From assembly GCA_965261195.1 (NCBI GenBank), contig OZ253455.1:1798001-1862000 (forward strand): a DNA stretch of 64,000 bases, in the 5' to 3' direction. Position numbers and translations under genes: made by a program. The DNA is from Bin87 sp965261195 (GTDB lineage Bacteria > Chloroflexota > Dehalococcoidia > Lucifugimonadales > UBA3495). The notes under the pieces are model-generated. The model was not told the origin of the DNA and did not search any database. It was given only the letters and a program-made list of their open reading frames with translations. How positions within the stretch are numbered: the stretch's first letter is position 1; each line of letters opens with the position of its first letter. Below, in pieces: positions 61,604-64,000 of the stretch.

Positions 61604-62156
61604 GGTCGGTGGGAAACTCTTTGGCAGAGAGTTCTATGTCCACCACACAGCCGAGGAGCTCTCCGAGTTCGTTGGCGACGCCGAGCGTTCCCCAGGATAA
61701 ATTGGCATCCCAAGTAAATTCGGCCAGAAAATCAACGTCGGCAACGTTGATGATGCTATCCCGGCGGGGATGAGGAAAGCGGGCTAACCGCTTGATTTTG
61801 TGGCGGTGACAGAACTCAGCGATTTCCTCGCGTGGCAGCAGGACCTCCATATAGTCAGCACGGTCGTACTCGATCTCCTCTTCCCTGGGGGTGTTCCACA
61901 AGTACAAATCCCTGATATAGAGATGCAGGTCGGTGTTCAGGCCCAGAATCCGGCTGAATTCACTTTCCATTTTGGCCAGCGCGGACAATGACGGTGTGTC
62001 ATTCCGGGTGAACTCAATCAGGAAAGCCACCTCGCTGTCGGCGTCCGGGCCGGTCCGGACGGGTTCGTAGAGCCAGGTAAGGCGGCGGACGCTGTGCTGC
62101 CGGCAGAAGGCGGCAATTGCATTCCGCTGGGCGGCGGTGGTTTCGCGGTTGCTCAT
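61551..62156 (-). CDS. Tandem degenerate MNT-type nucleotidyltransferase (HepT antitoxin)
   Basis: A 201-residue protein with two similar halves. The first has AIAAFCRQHSVRRLTWLYEP and ends in EVAFLIEF; the second has EIAEFCHRHKIKRLARFPHP and ends in DVDFLAEF. Both resemble the minimal nucleotidyltransferase (MNT) fold, but the GSxARG motif is lost, and only the second half keeps a DxD-like pair. MntA antitoxins normally have one MNT domain. The start is ATG 62156. The overlap with the HepT frame supports a toxin-antitoxin pair. Confidence 0.75.
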   Translation of the reverse strand: MSNRETTAAQRNAIAAFCRQHSVRRLTWLYEPVRTGPDADSEVAFLIEFTRNDTPSLSALAKMESEFSRILGLNTDLHLYIRDLYLWNTPREEEIEYDRADYMEVLLPREEIAEFCHRHKIKRLARFPHPRRDSIINVADVDFLAEFTWDANLSWGTLGVANELGELLGCVVDIELSAKEFPTDLEEIFRDTATFQTAPAN

Positions 62157-62290
62157 GGTAGTTCCCCCGGCGCAAGATTGCGCTGACGGTATTGTAGCAA
62201 ACGGCGTCGTGTAGGGAGCATTTGAAAAGGGCGTTTCGATCTCACCCCAGCCCTCTCCCATCGAGGGAGAGGGAGCTAGCGGAGAGGGAG

Positions 62291-63232
62291 TCAGCCGGAT
62301 ATTGGCTCCAGGCCGGCTTCGGCGCGGGCGTCGTTGATGTGGTCGAGGACGCGCATCCGGAGGGGCGGCAGTTCGTAGCCGAGGTCGGCCATCATGCGGC
62401 TGTTGTCCACCAGGTACACGTGCGGCACCGGGCGGTCGCCGGTGCGGATACTGGCGTCGGGGATGTAGGAGCGGACTATATCGGCCACGTCGGCGATGGT
62501 GGCCAGTTCGCCGCCGCTGATGTAGGTGTGATGGCTCAGGTTGTCGGCGAGGGCGACGCGGACGAAAATCTCGGCGGCATCCTCGGTATGGATCATGGGC
62601 GACGCCTCTTGAGGATCGAAATCCATCTCCACGGCCTGGCCAATTGCGGGCAGCGACATCATCAGGCCGCCAATCATGCCAGTCATGCCGGTGACGCGCC
62701 CGTGTCCGAACACCGTGCAGATGCGGACGCCGCGGATGTCGAGGCCGTGCAGGGTGCGGTAGCGGGCGGCGGCAAAGTCGTTGACCGCCTTGGTCATGCC
62801 GTACACGTTGATGGGCGCGGCCAGATCGTCCTCGGTGAGTGGTCGGTCCCCGAAGGTGTCCTGCACGCCGTAGACGGCGATGCTGCTGGCGTAGACCACG
62901 CGCTGGATATTGCCCCACCGGGCGGCCTCGAAGACGTTGTTGGTGCCGTCGATGTTGACGGCCATGCCCGTGGCCGGACGGTCCTCGGTGTCCGGCGGCA
63001 GCAGCGCCGCCATGTGGATGATGCGGTCAACGTTATGGCGATTGATGGCTTCCAGCAGGTGATCCAGGCGGGTGATGTCGCCGCGGTACATGGAAATCCG
63101 GTCCAGCAGGGGCTGCAGGTTGGCTCGAGGTGGCGCCAGGTCGAAACAGAGCACTTCCTGGCCGCGCTCCACCAGCTTGCGAATAATGCGGTTGCCAATG
63201 AACCCGGTGCCGCCGGTTACCATTACAGTCAT
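62291..63232 (-). CDS. NAD-dependent epimerase/dehydratase (extended SDR)
   Basis: Extended SDR of 313 residues from ATG 63232 (GGAGG upstream). The nucleotide motif is VTGGTGFIGNRIIRKL, and the catalytic tyrosine-lysine pair is YGMTKAVN near 148. The conserved ASSIAVYG precedes it. It probably acts on a nucleotide sugar or a 4-carbon sugar acid. It has no operon partner in the window. Confidence 0.88.
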   Translation of the reverse strand: MTVMVTGGTGFIGNRIIRKLVERGQEVLCFDLAPPRANLQPLLDRISMYRGDITRLDHLLEAINRHNVDRIIHMAALLPPDTEDRPATGMAVNIDGTNNVFEAARWGNIQRVVYASSIAVYGVQDTFGDRPLTEDDLAAPINVYGMTKAVNDFAAARYRTLHGLDIRGVRICTVFGHGRVTGMTGMIGGLMMSLPAIGQAVEMDFDPQEASPMIHTEDAAEIFVRVALADNLSHHTYISGGELATIADVADIVRSYIPDASIRTGDRPVPHVYLVDNSRMMADLGYELPPLRMRVLDHINDARAEAGLEPISG

Positions 63233-63435
63233 AGCCAAGCCTCCAACGTCGCGCCCGCCGATGCGGCGACGCGGCCACATATTGGGTGGGAGAAAGAATC
63301 CCCAGCATCATACCCAGCGGGGGCGGAGGGCGCAAGAAAAAGGTTTTTACGGGAGATGAGTAAGAGGGCAACGCTTTCGTCTTTTCAACAGTGCGCCCTG
63401 ATGACGTAGGTCAGAGCGCACTGTTTCGCATCTGG

Positions 63436-63987
63436 CTAGGCCGCCGCCGCTTCGCTCGCTTCAGAGTTAAGGATCTCTGCCAACCGCTCCTGGATATGCC
63501 GCCACTCTCTCTGGACAAGTTCCTGCACCATCGTCTGGTACCGGTTGCTACCAGAAAACCAGTCACTGTTGTGCTGAATTACTCGGTCACGATACCCATA
63601 CCCTAGCCCCCATTCGTTTTCGCATCGACCCCAGAGTCCCGCATCCGGTTTCAAGTACTGGATGTAGATTCTCTTTCCAAGCAGTTCGCTCCGTAGCAAG
63701 AGAGATTCGGTCCCGTCCTCCAGAACGCGAATGGCTTGCCGCACTAGACCAAAGGCCGGCTCTAGTTCAACATCTTGGAGCAGATTCGTGGTAACCGCCT
63801 TGAATTCGTCCAGTTTGGGAACCACGGCCCTGGCAGCCATGACTCGCGCGCCGTATCCCAGCTGGGATGAGTAATTGAGGTTGTGCCACTCCCCTTGACG
63901 CCGCACGCTTGCTCTCACAGAGCTTGCGTAAGCCCTGCTTATTGCAGTGGTAAGGCTGTTCTCCAATCGCGTAGTGAGGTTGCCCAT
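63436..63987 (-). CDS. Hypothetical protein
   Basis: A 183-residue soluble, helical protein starting at ATG 63987, just inside the window edge. It has many Leu/Arg helices and an aromatic-rich centre (YIQYLKPDAGLWGRCENEWG). The C-terminus is E/A-rich. No family recognised. An upstream start beyond the window cannot be excluded. Confidence 0.65.
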   Translation of the reverse strand: MGNLTTRLENSLTTAISRAYASSVRASVRRQGEWHNLNYSSQLGYGARVMAARAVVPKLDEFKAVTTNLLQDVELEPAFGLVRQAIRVLEDGTESLLLRSELLGKRIYIQYLKPDAGLWGRCENEWGLGYGYRDRVIQHNSDWFSGSNRYQTMVQELVQREWRHIQERLAEILNSEASEAAAA

Positions 63988-64000
63988 TTCTTGGTTGTGC

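Overview
The window looks like a chromosomal segment of a GC-rich (about 60%) Chloroflexota bacterium, possibly of the SAR202/Dehalococcoidia-like groups. This rests on the combination of an alternative complex III (ACIII) cluster, cytochrome c maturation genes, F420/flavin-type luciferase-like monooxygenases, MmgE/PrpD, TPP-enzyme, Gfo/Idh and amidase genes, and a heavy load of short intergenic repeats. No rRNA or tRNA gene was seen, so the taxonomy is inference.

Layout. 1-8130: ACIII operon (pentaheme ActA, Tat-exported ActB1, ferredoxin-like ActB2, two NrfD-type membrane subunits, ActD, lipoprotein cytochrome ActE). 8161-10256: a restriction-modification cassette wedged between ActE and the cytochrome c maturation genes. 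10204-15365: CcmH, CcmF, a CcmI-like protein, two membrane proteins and a TlpA/CcmG thioredoxin. 15422-20642: ROK kinase, an AlbA-type regulator, an SDR, and three tandem copies of a two-gene small-membrane-protein module. 20762-29319: two oligopeptide ABC ATPases, an MFS exporter, a hypothetical protein, a ThDP enzyme and an oxidoreductase. 29834-34268: lipoprotein plus a broken matrixin-like protease, next to an IS66 element that itself contains an ISNCY-type element. 35219-41141: amidase/M20/SthA-like/MmgE catabolic genes. 42278-47077: two VOC proteins, a GIY-YIG-like protein, and a second restriction-modification locus in which the methyltransferase lies behind an 18-bp poly-C tract and the nuclease is split by an IS5-family element. 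47296-53439: a luciferase-like monooxygenase, a divergent paralogous pair that I read as FtsZ/tubulin-like, a hydrolase and a PPOX-like protein. 53584-56080: tiny membrane proteins, two of them 49-residue paralogues with a shared upstream element, and a structured-RNA candidate. 56081-63987: a protein with a primase-type C-terminus, an alcohol dehydrogenase, three tandem Uma2 proteins, a HepT/MNT-like toxin-antitoxin pair whose toxin frame runs into a monooxygenase, an epimerase and a hypothetical protein.

The observations I consider most worth following are: (1) the poly-C tract that places an upstream ATG out of frame with the second methyltransferase, combined with an IS-inactivated nuclease, which would leave an orphan phase-variable methyltransferase; (2) the FtsZ/tubulin-like pair; (3) the triplicated small membrane-protein pairs; (4) the closed-stem structured RNA upstream of a small membrane protein; (5) the HepT-monooxygenase in-frame fusion preceded by a tandem degenerate nucleotidyltransferase antitoxin. 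The window is also dense in dispersed repeats: GGGAGAGGG hairpins, REP-like GATTGCCACGC units, and small elements bounded by inverted CACGCGTACCCACTTT ends.
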